Shown here one piece after another: positions 1 through 8,072 of a stretch of 46,769 bases of DNA. The position numbers and the translations under genes were made by a program. The stretch covers positions 1-46,769 of the forward strand of contig JBNMLP010000022.1 of NCBI GenBank assembly GCA_050874905.1. The letters are read 5' to 3'. Below the pieces are notes generated by a model. It saw only the letters and a list, made by a program, of their open reading frames with translations. It had not been told where the DNA came from and made no database searches. Position 1 is the stretch's first letter; every line of letters starts with the position of its first letter. Origin of the DNA: NC2004 sp050874905. GTDB taxonomy: Bacteria > Bacillota > Clostridia > Lachnospirales > Lachnospiraceae.

Positions 1-641
1 ATACGTGCTGAATTACCATTAAGGTACAAACCACTTACGGTTTTATTATTTCCGTCAAACGTTCCTGAATACTGTGTTGTATGACCTTCCATACAATCTG
101 CAATCGGTGTCCAGGTTATAAAGTCACTTCCGTTGGAAACGTTGCCCTCTGCATCGTATTGTAAAGAATCAAGAAGATTTTCATTTGCTGTGATGTTGGC
201 TGTCAGAATTGCATTGGCTGATGTATTCTGCATCACGCCCGAAAGTGTACCATTTACAAGCCCGGCGAACCAATAAAGCTGACCTGCATTACTGATTTCG
301 TAAACCTCATCCTTGCTATCGTTCCCATCCATATCATACTTGTCTGTGGTGAGCACCGCAGGTTGATAACTGCTATTTCCATCACTATCTACAGCAAAAC
401 CATTTTCATATTCTGTTGTTCCCTCATCATTCCCAAAGAGGTCACCAAAACCACCAAAGTCCTCATCTGCTTCTTCTTCCCGATGTTCCACCTCTTTTTC
501 CTGTTCCACTTGTGCTATATCTGCTGCCTTCACCACTACACGGTTCCAGCCGCTCACATCCACCACCGACAGCACCATAAGTACCGCCAGCAATCCGGCA
601 AATCTGCCTGTTATTCTTTGTTTCTTTCCCTTTTTTCTCAT
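1..641 (-). CDS. Secreted protein with GLUG-like repeat, partial (C-terminus off the window)
   Basis: I translated this open frame directly; about 213 codons without a stop run to the left edge, so the C-terminus is missing. The start ATG at 641 follows a strong AAGGAGG site at good spacing. The N-terminus is basic (MRKKGKKQRITGR) and is followed by a hydrophobic stretch (about residues 14-25), so it is probably exported. An acidic low-complexity linker follows (about residues 38-65). Then come the phrases YEISNAGQLYWFAGLVNG and, near the edge, GTFDGNNKTVSGLYLNG. The latter is typical of GLUG-type repeats found in large surface or adhesin-like proteins of gut Firmicutes. It lies 79 bp downstream of the TetR gene on the same strand, so co-transcription or control by that regulator is possible. 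The function is unknown; the exported nature is fairly sure and the repeat family is an inference. Confidence 0.75.
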   Translation of the reverse strand, partial: MRKKGKKQRITGRFAGLLAVLMVLSVVDVSGWNRVVVKAADIAQVEQEKEVEHREEEADEDFGGFGDLFGNDEGTTEYENGFAVDSDGNSSYQPAVLTTDKYDMDGNDSKDEVYEISNAGQLYWFAGLVNGTLSGVMQNTSANAILTANITANENLLDSLQYDAEGNVSNGSDFITWTPIADCMEGHTTQYSGTFDGNNKTVSGLYLNGNSAR

Positions 642-720
642 TTTTCCTCCTTCTCTGATACCGCCTGCATCATTCCTTTATTTTTTCATAATGACAGACA
701 AAACGCTAGTTTCTTCTCTG

Positions 721-1371
721 CTATCCGGAAATCTTCGCATAATTTAAGATCATTTCCTTTGTCCTGAGCAGCTCCGGTGTATAATCCTTATTCACCTCTG
801 ATCCCCAGATAAATCCGCTGGCACAGTACGTACAAGCTGTCATCATCGTATGCACTGTCACACGGAAAAACTCCTCCCTCGGAATATCCGTACGGAACGT
901 GTGATCCTCCTTTGCTTTCTCATACATCCATTCCAGTCTCGTATTGACCGAATAAAGGGATGCATGAAACTCCTCAAGCTGCTCATCCTTCACTCCCTCA
1001 TGGGTGACATAATGGTTGAAGTTGTCATTATACTGCAATAAATCCTTGTGATGCTGGTACATGTCAATATAACTGTCCAGCGTGAAAGTAAACCGATCGA
1101 TCGCCGGAATATCTCCTATCGATGTGAGCGGACGTTTCGCATCAAGTTCATCCAGATACTCTTTCCATTTGGCAGCACACACTGCGATCACTAACTCCAG
1201 CTTATTCGGATAATAGCGGAATAATGTCGCGCGTCCTACTCCTGCCAGCTCTGCAATCTCTCCCATGCTGACCGCTTCAATCTTTTTTTCTACGAAAATC
1301 TGAAAGGCAGCGTCTATAATCTTTTGTTTAAGTGCTGCCTCTTTTTCTTTTTGCTTTTGTGTTTTGCTCAT
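721..1371 (-). CDS. TetR/AcrR family transcriptional regulator
   Basis: The protein is a 216-residue one-component repressor. Its N-terminal DNA-binding domain (about residues 15-65) has the usual TetR helix-turn-helix pattern, with MGEIAELAGVGRATLFRYYPNK as the recognition region. The rest is an all-helical ligand-binding and dimerisation domain with no assignable ligand. The ATG start at 1371 has an AAGGAG site upstream. Its promoter contains a 17-bp inverted repeat between the -35 and -10 boxes, which suggests autorepression. The downstream neighbour is a secreted protein gene on the same strand. The family is secure; the ligand and the regulon are not known. Confidence 0.92.
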   Translation of the reverse strand: MSKTQKQKEKEAALKQKIIDAAFQIFVEKKIEAVSMGEIAELAGVGRATLFRYYPNKLELVIAVCAAKWKEYLDELDAKRPLTSIGDIPAIDRFTFTLDSYIDMYQHHKDLLQYNDNFNHYVTHEGVKDEQLEEFHASLYSVNTRLEWMYEKAKEDHTFRTDIPREEFFRVTVHTMMTACTYCASGFIWGSEVNKDYTPELLRTKEMILNYAKISG

Positions 1372-1407
1372 TTGTATGCTTTCTCCTTTTTGATACTAGT
1401 TATCTCA

Positions 1408-1436
1408 ATAATATACAGATATGCTGTATTTGTCAA
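1408..1436 (-). promoter_or_regulatory. Promoter of the TetR gene with embedded palindromic operator
   Basis: On the minus strand a TTGACA -35 box (1431-1436) and a TATTAT -10 box (1408-1413) are separated by exactly 17 bp, an excellent sigma-A promoter. Positions 1413-1429 form the inverted repeat ATACAG-N5-CTGTAT, which fills the spacer. An operator there would block RNA polymerase, so autorepression by the adjacent TetR protein is the natural inference. Confidence 0.75.
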
Positions 1437-1441
1437 TCTTA

Positions 1442-2749
1442 TCAAATAAATGCAATCATATATAATGGCAATGTAATGATACCATCTTCATTTACACCGA
1501 TATTACCATCTACAAACTTATAACCATAAGAAATGTCTTTTTTACTCTTCATAAGTAAATTTAATGAGTTCGCCCGTGTATTGCCGCTTTTTACTTCAAT
1601 CGGCACTACCTGTCCATCTTTTTGGATGATAATATCAATTTCTCTTTTGGTTGTTTCATTTTTATAAAAGTATAACTGATATCCCTTCTTATAGAGGGCA
1701 TCTGCTATTGCACATTCATATATTCCGCCCTTGGAATTGCCTTGTATTGTATTTTCTACAATATACTGCTTTAATGAAAAATCTTTCATTGCCATCAGCA
1801 GTGATAAATCTGTTGTGTATGCTCTAAAAAAATCTTCTCTCGCATAATCAGAAAGATCAAAACTGACATCTGTTACCCGCTTACTCAAGTGCACCATATC
1901 TGCCCGAAGCAACCATTCGATACTCGAAAAATATTTTTGTGCTCTCCCCCCATGCTCCACTTCCTTATATTGAAATTTATGATTTTCTTTATCCAACAAC
2001 TGTTTTGCAAGAGAAAGGTAACATTTTTCTGCCTTTACTTTTTCTTCGGCAGTTGCATAATGTGCTATATCGTACTGGTATCCCTGCAGAAGATTTCTCT
2101 GAATTTTATCAACTTCTCTGAAATCCTTTGTGTCTATATATTTCTGTACTACTTCCGGCATACCACCTACTGCAATATACTGCCTGTAATAATTCATCAT
2201 TTGCGAATGAATCGCCTCCGGTATTGCAATCTTTGCATGCAAATGTTCACAAAGATTCTCAAGCATGTCACCTGAAATTCCCATGCCCCAAAGAAATTCT
2301 TCAAAATCAATCCCGTACATTCTCAGATAATCCACATATCCAACCGGGTACGAAGAGGCACGTTTATAATCTATTCCAAGAAGAGAACCAGATACAATAA
2401 CATCATATCTGTTGTCTATTGCCCAGAATTTAAGGGAAGTAATCGCTTCCTGGCATTCCTGAATCTCATCCAGAAAGATCAAAGTCTTCCCCGGAATGAT
2501 TTTCTTTTCAGGAAAACGGAAACGCATCGCCATAACCATATTATCAACCGTAAGATCCCCATTAAATATATCCATTGCAGAAGGTATCTGCTTGAAATTA
2601 ATTTCCACAACTTCTTCGTAGTTATCTTCTGCAAACCGCTCAATAATATATGTTTTTCCCGTTTGTCTGGCTCCCTGCACAACAAGACACTTCTTATCTT
2701 TTGATTTCACCCAGTTTTTAATAGAATCTGTCACTTTTCTTTTTAACAT
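1442..2749 (-). CDS. AAA-family ATPase with DUF4143 (AAA_14/DUF4143 type)
   Basis: The 435-residue protein has a P-loop at residues 26-33 (GARQTGKT), a Walker B stretch (LIFLDEIQE) near residue 90, and a sensor-like IVSGSLLG. This is the AAA_14 ATPase pattern. The C-terminal half is a DUF4143 region ending in a PD-(D/E)xK-nuclease-like signature (EIDIII, then VPIEVKSGN). These proteins are widespread in gut anaerobes, often in many copies, and their function is not established; roles in DNA binding or defence are only guesses. The ATG at 2749 is preceded by AAGAGGTGTGAG. The leader contains three copies of a 15-bp repeat. The gene is longer than any overlapping frame and appears intact. Confidence 0.9.
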   Translation of the reverse strand: MLKRKVTDSIKNWVKSKDKKCLVVQGARQTGKTYIIERFAEDNYEEVVEINFKQIPSAMDIFNGDLTVDNMVMAMRFRFPEKKIIPGKTLIFLDEIQECQEAITSLKFWAIDNRYDVIVSGSLLGIDYKRASSYPVGYVDYLRMYGIDFEEFLWGMGISGDMLENLCEHLHAKIAIPEAIHSQMMNYYRQYIAVGGMPEVVQKYIDTKDFREVDKIQRNLLQGYQYDIAHYATAEEKVKAEKCYLSLAKQLLDKENHKFQYKEVEHGGRAQKYFSSIEWLLRADMVHLSKRVTDVSFDLSDYAREDFFRAYTTDLSLLMAMKDFSLKQYIVENTIQGNSKGGIYECAIADALYKKGYQLYFYKNETTKREIDIIIQKDGQVVPIEVKSGNTRANSLNLLMKSKKDISYGYKFVDGNIGVNEDGIITLPLYMIAFI

Positions 2750-2761
2750 CTCACACCTCTT

Positions 2762-2841
2762 ATCAACATTTTAGAACAAAAATAAATCATTCCATCAACA
2801 TTTTAGAAATACAATTTGTTGATCGCATCAACATTTTGGAA
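2762..2841 (-). repeat. Three 15-bp direct repeats in the leader of the AAA/DUF4143 gene
   Basis: On the plus strand ATCAACATTTTAGAA occurs at 2762-2776 and 2794-2808, and ATCAACATTTTGGAA at 2827-2841. Spacings are 32 and 33 bp, about three helical turns. An inverted half copy (TGTTGAT, 2817-2823) faces the third copy across 3 bp. An outer inverted pair, AATCATTCC near 2785 and GGAATGATT near 2838, brackets two of the copies. An extended -10 box (TGGTATAAT on the minus strand, TATAAT at 2844-2849) sits just upstream, so the repeats lie at or just after the transcription start. They may be operators or a leader RNA feature. Confidence 0.7.
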
Positions 2842-2910
2842 TGATTATACCATAAATCTATTCCTCTGAACAGTTACTATAACATTTTTCTACGCTCTCA
2901 TTCCCCCACG

Positions 2911-2944
2911 AAAAAAGCGCATCACCATTTCCGGCAACACGCTT
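2911..2944 (-). terminator. Intrinsic terminator after the sulfur supraoperon
   Basis: On the minus strand a 12-bp stem (AAGCGTGTTGCC with GGTGATGCGCTT, several G-U pairs) closes a 6-nt loop and is followed directly by six T residues. It lies 12 bp after the stop of the CymR-like gene and marks the probable end of the long cys-hem transcript. Confidence 0.85.
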
Positions 2945-2955
2945 TCTCTTTCTCT

Positions 2956-3390
2956 TTAAATCACATAGGAGAAGGTTTCCTGTTCGTGATACAGCCGCAC
3001 CAGATCCGGCAGCGACACGTCATCCAGCACCTTGTCGATCGCATGATCCACAGACTGTCCCAGCTCATGCACGATGCTGTTCATTGTTTTATTGTTTTCA
3101 CTGAGCTGGTAGATATCAATATCCACTGCATTTTTTTCTCCTTCGATCACATCCACGATCTCTTTTGCGGTATATTCCCCGACCTCACGTGCCAGATAAT
3201 ATCCGCCGCGGCTTCCCCGGATAACCTTGATCAGTCCCGCATGACGCAGCTTTGATGCCACCTGCTCCATATATTTTTCTGAAAGATCATACTCTTTTGC
3301 CACCTGTTTTACTGTCACGGTTTCTCCTTCATGCAGCGCCAGATCGATCATAAAAAACAATGCATACTGTCCTTTTCTTGTAATGTACAT
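2956..3390 (-). CDS. cymR: Rrf2-family regulator, CymR-like (cysteine/sulfur metabolism repressor)
   Basis: I place the start at the ATG at 3390, which follows an AAAGGAGA site; a longer upstream frame has no such site and adds residues not found in the family. The 144-residue protein begins MYITRKGQYALFFMIDLA, has the Rrf2 winged helix (LSEKYMEQV, then GLIKVIRGSRGGY) and ends FSYVI, much like the YMFYI end of Bacillus CymR. No cysteines are present, so it is not an iron-sulfur IscR. CymR of Bacillus and Staphylococcus represses sulfur-uptake genes in complex with cysteine synthase CysK. Here cysK is the first gene and this regulator the last gene of the same apparent transcript, 31 bp after trxB. 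The CymR role is a well-supported inference; the Rrf2 family is certain. Confidence 0.85.
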   Translation of the reverse strand: MYITRKGQYALFFMIDLALHEGETVTVKQVAKEYDLSEKYMEQVASKLRHAGLIKVIRGSRGGYYLAREVGEYTAKEIVDVIEGEKNAVDIDIYQLSENNKTMNSIVHELGQSVDHAIDKVLDDVSLPDLVRLYHEQETFSYVI

Positions 3391-3421
3391 CGGCCTTCTC
3401 CTTTCTGTTTTCGTTCTTTGT

Positions 3422-4339
3422 TTATGCGTAAAGATCCTGCTCAATGGATGCGATCGCTGTCGCACCATCCGCCGCTGCCGTGATCACCTGACGCAGTGGT
3501 TTGGTTCTTACATCCCCGGCAGCATAAAATCCTTTTTTGCTCGTTCTTCCATCCTCACCTGCTACAATATAGCCTGCTTCATCGAGGTTCACATGTGGTC
3601 TGGCAAGCGCGCTTTTCGGTTCTGTTCCTACAGCGAGGAAAATGCCTGCTACTTCCAGTTTTTTCTCCTCATTTGCTGCATGATCTGCTACCTTTATTGC
3701 TTCTACTTTGTTTTCTCCAAGTATTTCTGTTATCTCACATTCCGGAAGAAAGGTAATGTTCTCTTTCTGCTCGATCTGCTCCTGATACACCTTTGCACCG
3801 CGAAGCTCGCTCCGTCGATGGATCAGATATACCTTCTCACACAGGTTGGAAAGGTACAATGCATCCTCCAGCGCAACGTCACCTCCACCGACAACGGCTA
3901 CCGTGCGGTTGCGGAAAAATGCACCATCGCACGTCGCACAATACGATACCCCGGCACCATTCAACCGTTCTTCTCCCGGCACGCCAAGGTTCCGGTGGGA
4001 TGCTCCGGTGGCAAATAGTACCGCTTTGGTTGAGATCACTGTTCCATCCTCTAACAGTACTTCTCTTTCCTTGCCGAGATCTTTGATCTCGGTCACCGTC
4101 TGATCGATAAATGTCACACCCAGCGCATCGGCATGCTCCTTGAATTTGGTTGCAAGACTAAAGCCATCTTCTCCATATAATCCAAGGTAATTGTCTACCC
4201 GGTCGGTTGTCACGATCTGTCCGCCGCTAAATTCCTTTTCGATCACAACTGCATCCAGCATGGCACGTTTTGCATAAACTGCTGCCGACAGTCCTGCAGG
4301 ACCGCTTCCTATGATCACTACATCTTTTTTATCTGCCAT
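3422..4339 (-). CDS. trxB: Thioredoxin reductase-like flavoprotein
   Basis: This is a 305-residue FAD/NAD(P)H disulfide reductase of the low-molecular-weight TrxB type. It shows an N-terminal FAD site (GSGPAG, residues 11-16), the redox pair CATC (134-137) and an NAD(P) site (GGGDVALEDA, 151-160). HRRSELRG matches the NADPH 2'-phosphate-binding signature, and the C-terminal FAD motif AAGDVR is present. The start ATG at 4339 has GGAGG five bases upstream, and it overlaps the end of hemL by 11 bp. In this operon it could reduce the co-encoded CIPC thioredoxin or feed electrons to sulfur reduction. The physiological partner is an inference; the fold and redox motif are clear. Confidence 0.9.
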   Translation of the reverse strand: MADKKDVVIIGSGPAGLSAAVYAKRAMLDAVVIEKEFSGGQIVTTDRVDNYLGLYGEDGFSLATKFKEHADALGVTFIDQTVTEIKDLGKEREVLLEDGTVISTKAVLFATGASHRNLGVPGEERLNGAGVSYCATCDGAFFRNRTVAVVGGGDVALEDALYLSNLCEKVYLIHRRSELRGAKVYQEQIEQKENITFLPECEITEILGENKVEAIKVADHAANEEKKLEVAGIFLAVGTEPKSALARPHVNLDEAGYIVAGEDGRTSKKGFYAAGDVRTKPLRQVITAAADGATAIASIEQDLYA

Positions 4340-5606
4340 ATTGTCCTCCATATTCTCTGATCAGATCACATGTCTTCTTTATATCTTCCTCTGTGTGTGC
4401 CACAGAGAGAAACATTGCTTCAAACTGGGATGGAGCCAGATTGACTCCATGAGAAAGCATAAAACAAAAATACTTTGCATAGGCATCTGTATCTGACGTT
4501 TTCGCAGAAGCAAAATCTGTTACCTTTTGTCCGGTAAAGAATACGCTCATCAAAGAACCGACCTGATTGACACATACGCGGTTTCCAAATGCTTCCCGGT
4601 ACGCATCTGCCAGAGTCTTCGTTGTTGCTTCCAGTTTGTCATAAATCTCCGAATGTGCCTGCAGCTCCCTAAGGGTTACCAATCCTGCCGTCATTGCGAT
4701 CGGATTGCCCGATAAGGTTCCCGCCTGATAAACATTTCCACACGGAGCAACACACTCCATGATCTCTCTTCTTCCGCCATATGCCCCTACCGGCATGCCA
4801 CCGCCTACGATTTTTCCCAGTGTGGTCAGATCCGGTGTCACTTGATAGTATTGCTGTGCTCCGCCAAGGGAAAGCCGGAATCCCGTGATAACCTCGTCGA
4901 AGATCAGAAGGGACGCATTCTTTTGCGTGATCTCCCGTAAGAATGATAAAAATCCTTCTTTCGGAGGCACGACACCCATATTGGCAGCAACCGGTTCTAC
5001 GATCACCGCTGCAATCTGGTTCGGATAGGAATCAAATAATGCCTGCACACTTGCTTCGTCATTATAGTCTGCCACCAGTGTATATTTCGTATACCCTTCC
5101 GGCACTCCCGCACTGTCCGGCTTTGCCTGCATCAGCACACCGGAGCCTGCTTTCACCAGCAGACCATCGGCATGTCCGTGATAACAGCCTTTGAATTTTA
5201 TAATGTAATCCCGTCCGGTATAACCTCTTGCCACACGGATCGCACTCATGACCGCTTCTGTTCCGGAATTGACCATACGGCTGACTTCCATGGACGGCAT
5301 CAGCTCTGCGATCAGTTCTGCCATCTCACATTCTTTTTTTGTTGGTGCTCCAAAAGTCAGGCCATCTAAACAGGCATCCTGAACCGCATTGATCACTTTT
5401 GGATACGCATGTCCCAATATTCCCGGTCCCCAGGAACACACATAATCAATATAATCATTCCCGTCCTCGTCAAGAATATGCGAGGCAGAGGCAGATTTAA
5501 TAAAGATAGGATTCCTTCCAACATTTCTATATGCCCGCACCGGAGAGTTTACACCTCCCGGAATATGCTTTTTTGATTGTTCAAACAAACGATCCGATTC
5601 TGTCAT
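4329..5606 (-). CDS. hemL: Glutamate-1-semialdehyde 2,1-aminomutase
   Basis: The enzyme converts glutamate-1-semialdehyde to 5-aminolevulinate in the C5 tetrapyrrole route, using PLP (or PMP). The 425-residue length matches the family. The PLP lysine is K265 within TLGKIVGGGMPVGAYGG, and the N-terminal SKKHIPGGVNSPVRA and the central NSGTEAVMSAIRVAR motifs are typical. The start ATG at 5606 overlaps the hemB stop in an ATGA arrangement with AGAGGG upstream; an upstream in-frame start would extend well into hemB. It supplies aminolevulinate for siroheme in the same operon as HemA. Confidence 0.95.
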   Translation of the reverse strand: MTESDRLFEQSKKHIPGGVNSPVRAYRNVGRNPIFIKSASASHILDEDGNDYIDYVCSWGPGILGHAYPKVINAVQDACLDGLTFGAPTKKECEMAELIAELMPSMEVSRMVNSGTEAVMSAIRVARGYTGRDYIIKFKGCYHGHADGLLVKAGSGVLMQAKPDSAGVPEGYTKYTLVADYNDEASVQALFDSYPNQIAAVIVEPVAANMGVVPPKEGFLSFLREITQKNASLLIFDEVITGFRLSLGGAQQYYQVTPDLTTLGKIVGGGMPVGAYGGRREIMECVAPCGNVYQAGTLSGNPIAMTAGLVTLRELQAHSEIYDKLEATTKTLADAYREAFGNRVCVNQVGSLMSVFFTGQKVTDFASAKTSDTDAYAKYFCFMLSHGVNLAPSQFEAMFLSVAHTEEDIKKTCDLIREYGGQYGR

Positions 5607-6580
5607 ACTGTTTCCCTCTCTTCTTTCAGCCACGCTGCTACATCAAGTGCATGGTATGTGATAATAATGTCTGCCCCGGCACGTTTCATGGCGATCATAT
5701 TTTCCATGACAATGCGCTTTTCATCGATCCAGCCGTTTTGTGCAGCCGCTTTCACCATCGAATATTCTCCACTCACATTATAGACAGCGAGTGGATGATC
5801 GTATCTGTCTCTGACCTGTCTGACAATGTCTAAATAAGCCAGTGCAGGTTTCACCATCAAAATATCCGCACCTTCCAGAACATCGGCATCACATTCTCTT
5901 ATTGCCTCTCTTCGATTTGCCGGGTCCATCTGATAGGTTCTGCGATCTCCAAAGGCAGGTGCTGACTGCGCAGCATCCCGGAATGGAGAATAGTATCCGG
6001 ATGCAAATTTGGCACTGTAGCCCATGATCAGAGTATCGATAAATCCGTGCTCATCAAGACTCTTTCTAAGATACGCAGTGTGACCATCCATCATATCAGA
6101 CGGAGCGATCATATCTGCTCCTGCTTTCGCAAGGGATACCGCCATTTTCGCCAGAAGGGGAAGGGTTTCATCATTTAAAATGCGTCCTTCTTTTACCACA
6201 CCACAATGTCCATGAGAAGTATATTCACAAAGGCATACATCTGCGATCACGATCAAATCCGGAGCCCATTCCTTGATCTTCGCTACGGCCCGCTGCATAA
6301 TGCCATCTTCTTTATAGGCTTCACTGGCACATTCGTCTTTCTGCTTTGGAATCCCAAACAACAGTACCGCGGGAATCCCGGCTGCCACTACTTTATCAAT
6401 CTCCTTCTTTAACAGGGAAAGCGGATATTGATAAATGCCAGGCATGGAATCTACCAAAACCTTATCTCCTTCTCCATCTTTCACAAAGAGCGGATATACC
6501 AGATCCTGAATGGTCACTCTCGTTTCCCGCACCAGACTGCGCATTGTCTCACTGCCCCGTAATCTTCTCAAACGAATCAT
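5603..6580 (-). CDS. hemB: Delta-aminolevulinic acid dehydratase (porphobilinogen synthase)
   Basis: It condenses two aminolevulinates into porphobilinogen in the cytosol. The 325 residues show the zinc-type cysteine cluster C116, C118 and C126 in VCLCEYTSHGHCG. Both Schiff-base lysines are present: K191 (GYSAKFASGYYSPFRDA) and K244 (MVKPALAYLD). Zinc dependence follows from the three cysteines. Its ATG overlaps the end of the cobA-hemD fusion by 4 bp, so translation is probably coupled. Everything made here flows toward siroheme, since no hemE-type gene is nearby. Confidence 0.96.
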   Translation of the reverse strand: MIRLRRLRGSETMRSLVRETRVTIQDLVYPLFVKDGEGDKVLVDSMPGIYQYPLSLLKKEIDKVVAAGIPAVLLFGIPKQKDECASEAYKEDGIMQRAVAKIKEWAPDLIVIADVCLCEYTSHGHCGVVKEGRILNDETLPLLAKMAVSLAKAGADMIAPSDMMDGHTAYLRKSLDEHGFIDTLIMGYSAKFASGYYSPFRDAAQSAPAFGDRRTYQMDPANRREAIRECDADVLEGADILMVKPALAYLDIVRQVRDRYDHPLAVYNVSGEYSMVKAAAQNGWIDEKRIVMENMIAMKRAGADIIITYHALDVAAWLKEERETV

Positions 6581-8070
6581 TTGTCTTTCTTCCTTTCTGC
6601 TAGCTTTTCTTCCAGTTTTTCTATCATATGTGTAAGGTCATACTGTTCCGGCACCACATCCGGGGATAGACCATATGCATTTAATCTCTGTTTTGTTACT
6701 TCTCCGATTGCACAGATCAGCGTATCCTGTGACAATAGCGTTCGGATCTCTCCCTCTTTTTTTCCTTTTAAATAGGCATCCACACCGGAAGCACTGAAAA
6801 ATGCGATCGCATCAAACAGTTCCGGACATTCTCCGTACTCTCTCATTTCTCCCACTACATCATAGAGCGGGCAGCTTTCAAATGAGATCTGATTTTGGGA
6901 GAGGATCGCAGGAAGTTCTTCACTTGCCTGTCTGGCACGTACCAGTAATAGTTTCTCCTCTTTTTTAACTTGCTTTATCAACCCTTGCGCCAATGCCTTT
7001 GTGGTAAACTGCTCCGGCATATAATCTGCGTGAAAGCCTTCCTGCTTTAATGCTTCCTTTGTTCCTGTTCCTACCACGGCGAACCGGATGTTAGAAAAAC
7101 ATCTAATATCACATTCTTCTGCTTTCACAAAGCGGAAAAATTCCCGTACTCCATTCTGGCTGGTAAATACGATCCAGTCATACTGCCTGATCTTAGGCAA
7201 AGTTCTTTTTAAAAGTTTTGCCCCTTCTGCCGCAGTTACTCTCATATCGCATAGGGTGTAAAGGCTTGCTCCCTTTTCTCTCAAACGTTTTCTGAGTTTT
7301 TCTTTAAGTTTTCCGGTTGCCACTACACCAACAGAACATCCTGCCAGACTACCTGTTTTTTCTTCTTTCATCTGACAGGCAGCATTGGCACCGACCACAA
7401 TGATCGCCGGTGGCAGGATCTCTTCCTTTTGGACTTTTTCCGTAATATCACAAAGGGTTCCTCTTACCATCTTTTGTCCCGGCATCGTTCCTCTTGAAAT
7501 TACAGCTACCGGAGTCTCCGGCTCTTTTCCTTCAGCCCTCAATTTTTTCGTGATCTCATCCAGATGGGTAAGCCCCATCAGAAATATGCTCGTTCCTTCC
7601 TCCGGGTGTATGTGGGAAAGCGTTTGTTCCTTTTGATTGGTATGTCCGGTAAATACGTGAAAGCTTCGTCCTGCCTCCCGGTGCGTCACCGGAATCCCAC
7701 AAAGCTCCGGCAGTGCAACGGCTGACGTTATCCCCGGTACAACCTCATAGGAAATGCCCTCCTTTTGTAACACCAGCACCTCCTCTGAACCGCGTCCAAA
7801 TACAAAGGGATCGCCACCTTTTAACCGGACTACTGTGTGATAGCTTTTCGCTGCATCCACGAGCATCCGGTTGATCTCTTCCTGTTTTTTGGAATGTGCA
7901 CCGGCTATCTTACCCACATATTGTTTGATGCAGGTCTGCGGCACAAGTCCGAGCAGTTCACTCGTTCCTAAATGATCGTAGATCAACACCTCACACCGAT
8001 TCAATAATTCCTTTCCATAACAGGTGATAAGTCCCGGATCTCCCGGCCCTGCGCCCACCAAATATACCAT
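6577..8070 (-). CDS. cobA-hemD: Fused uroporphyrinogen-III C-methyltransferase / uroporphyrinogen-III synthase
   Basis: This 497-residue protein has two domains. The N-terminal half (about 1-240) is a SAM-dependent uroporphyrinogen-III methyltransferase, with VGAGPGDPGLIT at the start, GDPFVFGRG, and VVPGITSA. It makes precorrin-2. The C-terminal half (about 250-490) is HemD-like, with VFTSQNGVREFF and a FFSASGVDAYL motif, and closes hydroxymethylbilane into uroporphyrinogen III. The fusion is common in Clostridia. I chose the ATG at 8070, two bases past the hemC stop with AAGG ten bases upstream; a TTG at 8079 is in frame but lies too close to that site. It channels the pathway into siroheme or corrinoids rather than heme. 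Confidence 0.94.
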   Translation of the reverse strand: MVYLVGAGPGDPGLITCYGKELLNRCEVLIYDHLGTSELLGLVPQTCIKQYVGKIAGAHSKKQEEINRMLVDAAKSYHTVVRLKGGDPFVFGRGSEEVLVLQKEGISYEVVPGITSAVALPELCGIPVTHREAGRSFHVFTGHTNQKEQTLSHIHPEEGTSIFLMGLTHLDEITKKLRAEGKEPETPVAVISRGTMPGQKMVRGTLCDITEKVQKEEILPPAIIVVGANAACQMKEEKTGSLAGCSVGVVATGKLKEKLRKRLREKGASLYTLCDMRVTAAEGAKLLKRTLPKIRQYDWIVFTSQNGVREFFRFVKAEECDIRCFSNIRFAVVGTGTKEALKQEGFHADYMPEQFTTKALAQGLIKQVKKEEKLLLVRARQASEELPAILSQNQISFESCPLYDVVGEMREYGECPELFDAIAFFSASGVDAYLKGKKEGEIRTLLSQDTLICAIGEVTKQRLNAYGLSPDVVPEQYDLTHMIEKLEEKLAERKKDK

Positions 8071-8072
8071 CG

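Noticed and set aside
2762..2841. Possible short CRISPR array
   Set aside because: Repeats are only 15 bp with 17-18-bp gaps that are not unique-length spacers, there are three copies and no cas gene; a leader or operator repeat fits better.
3383..4018. 211-codon plus-strand frame
   Set aside because: It is antisense to trxB and cymR, which have clear motifs, and its translation shows no family features.
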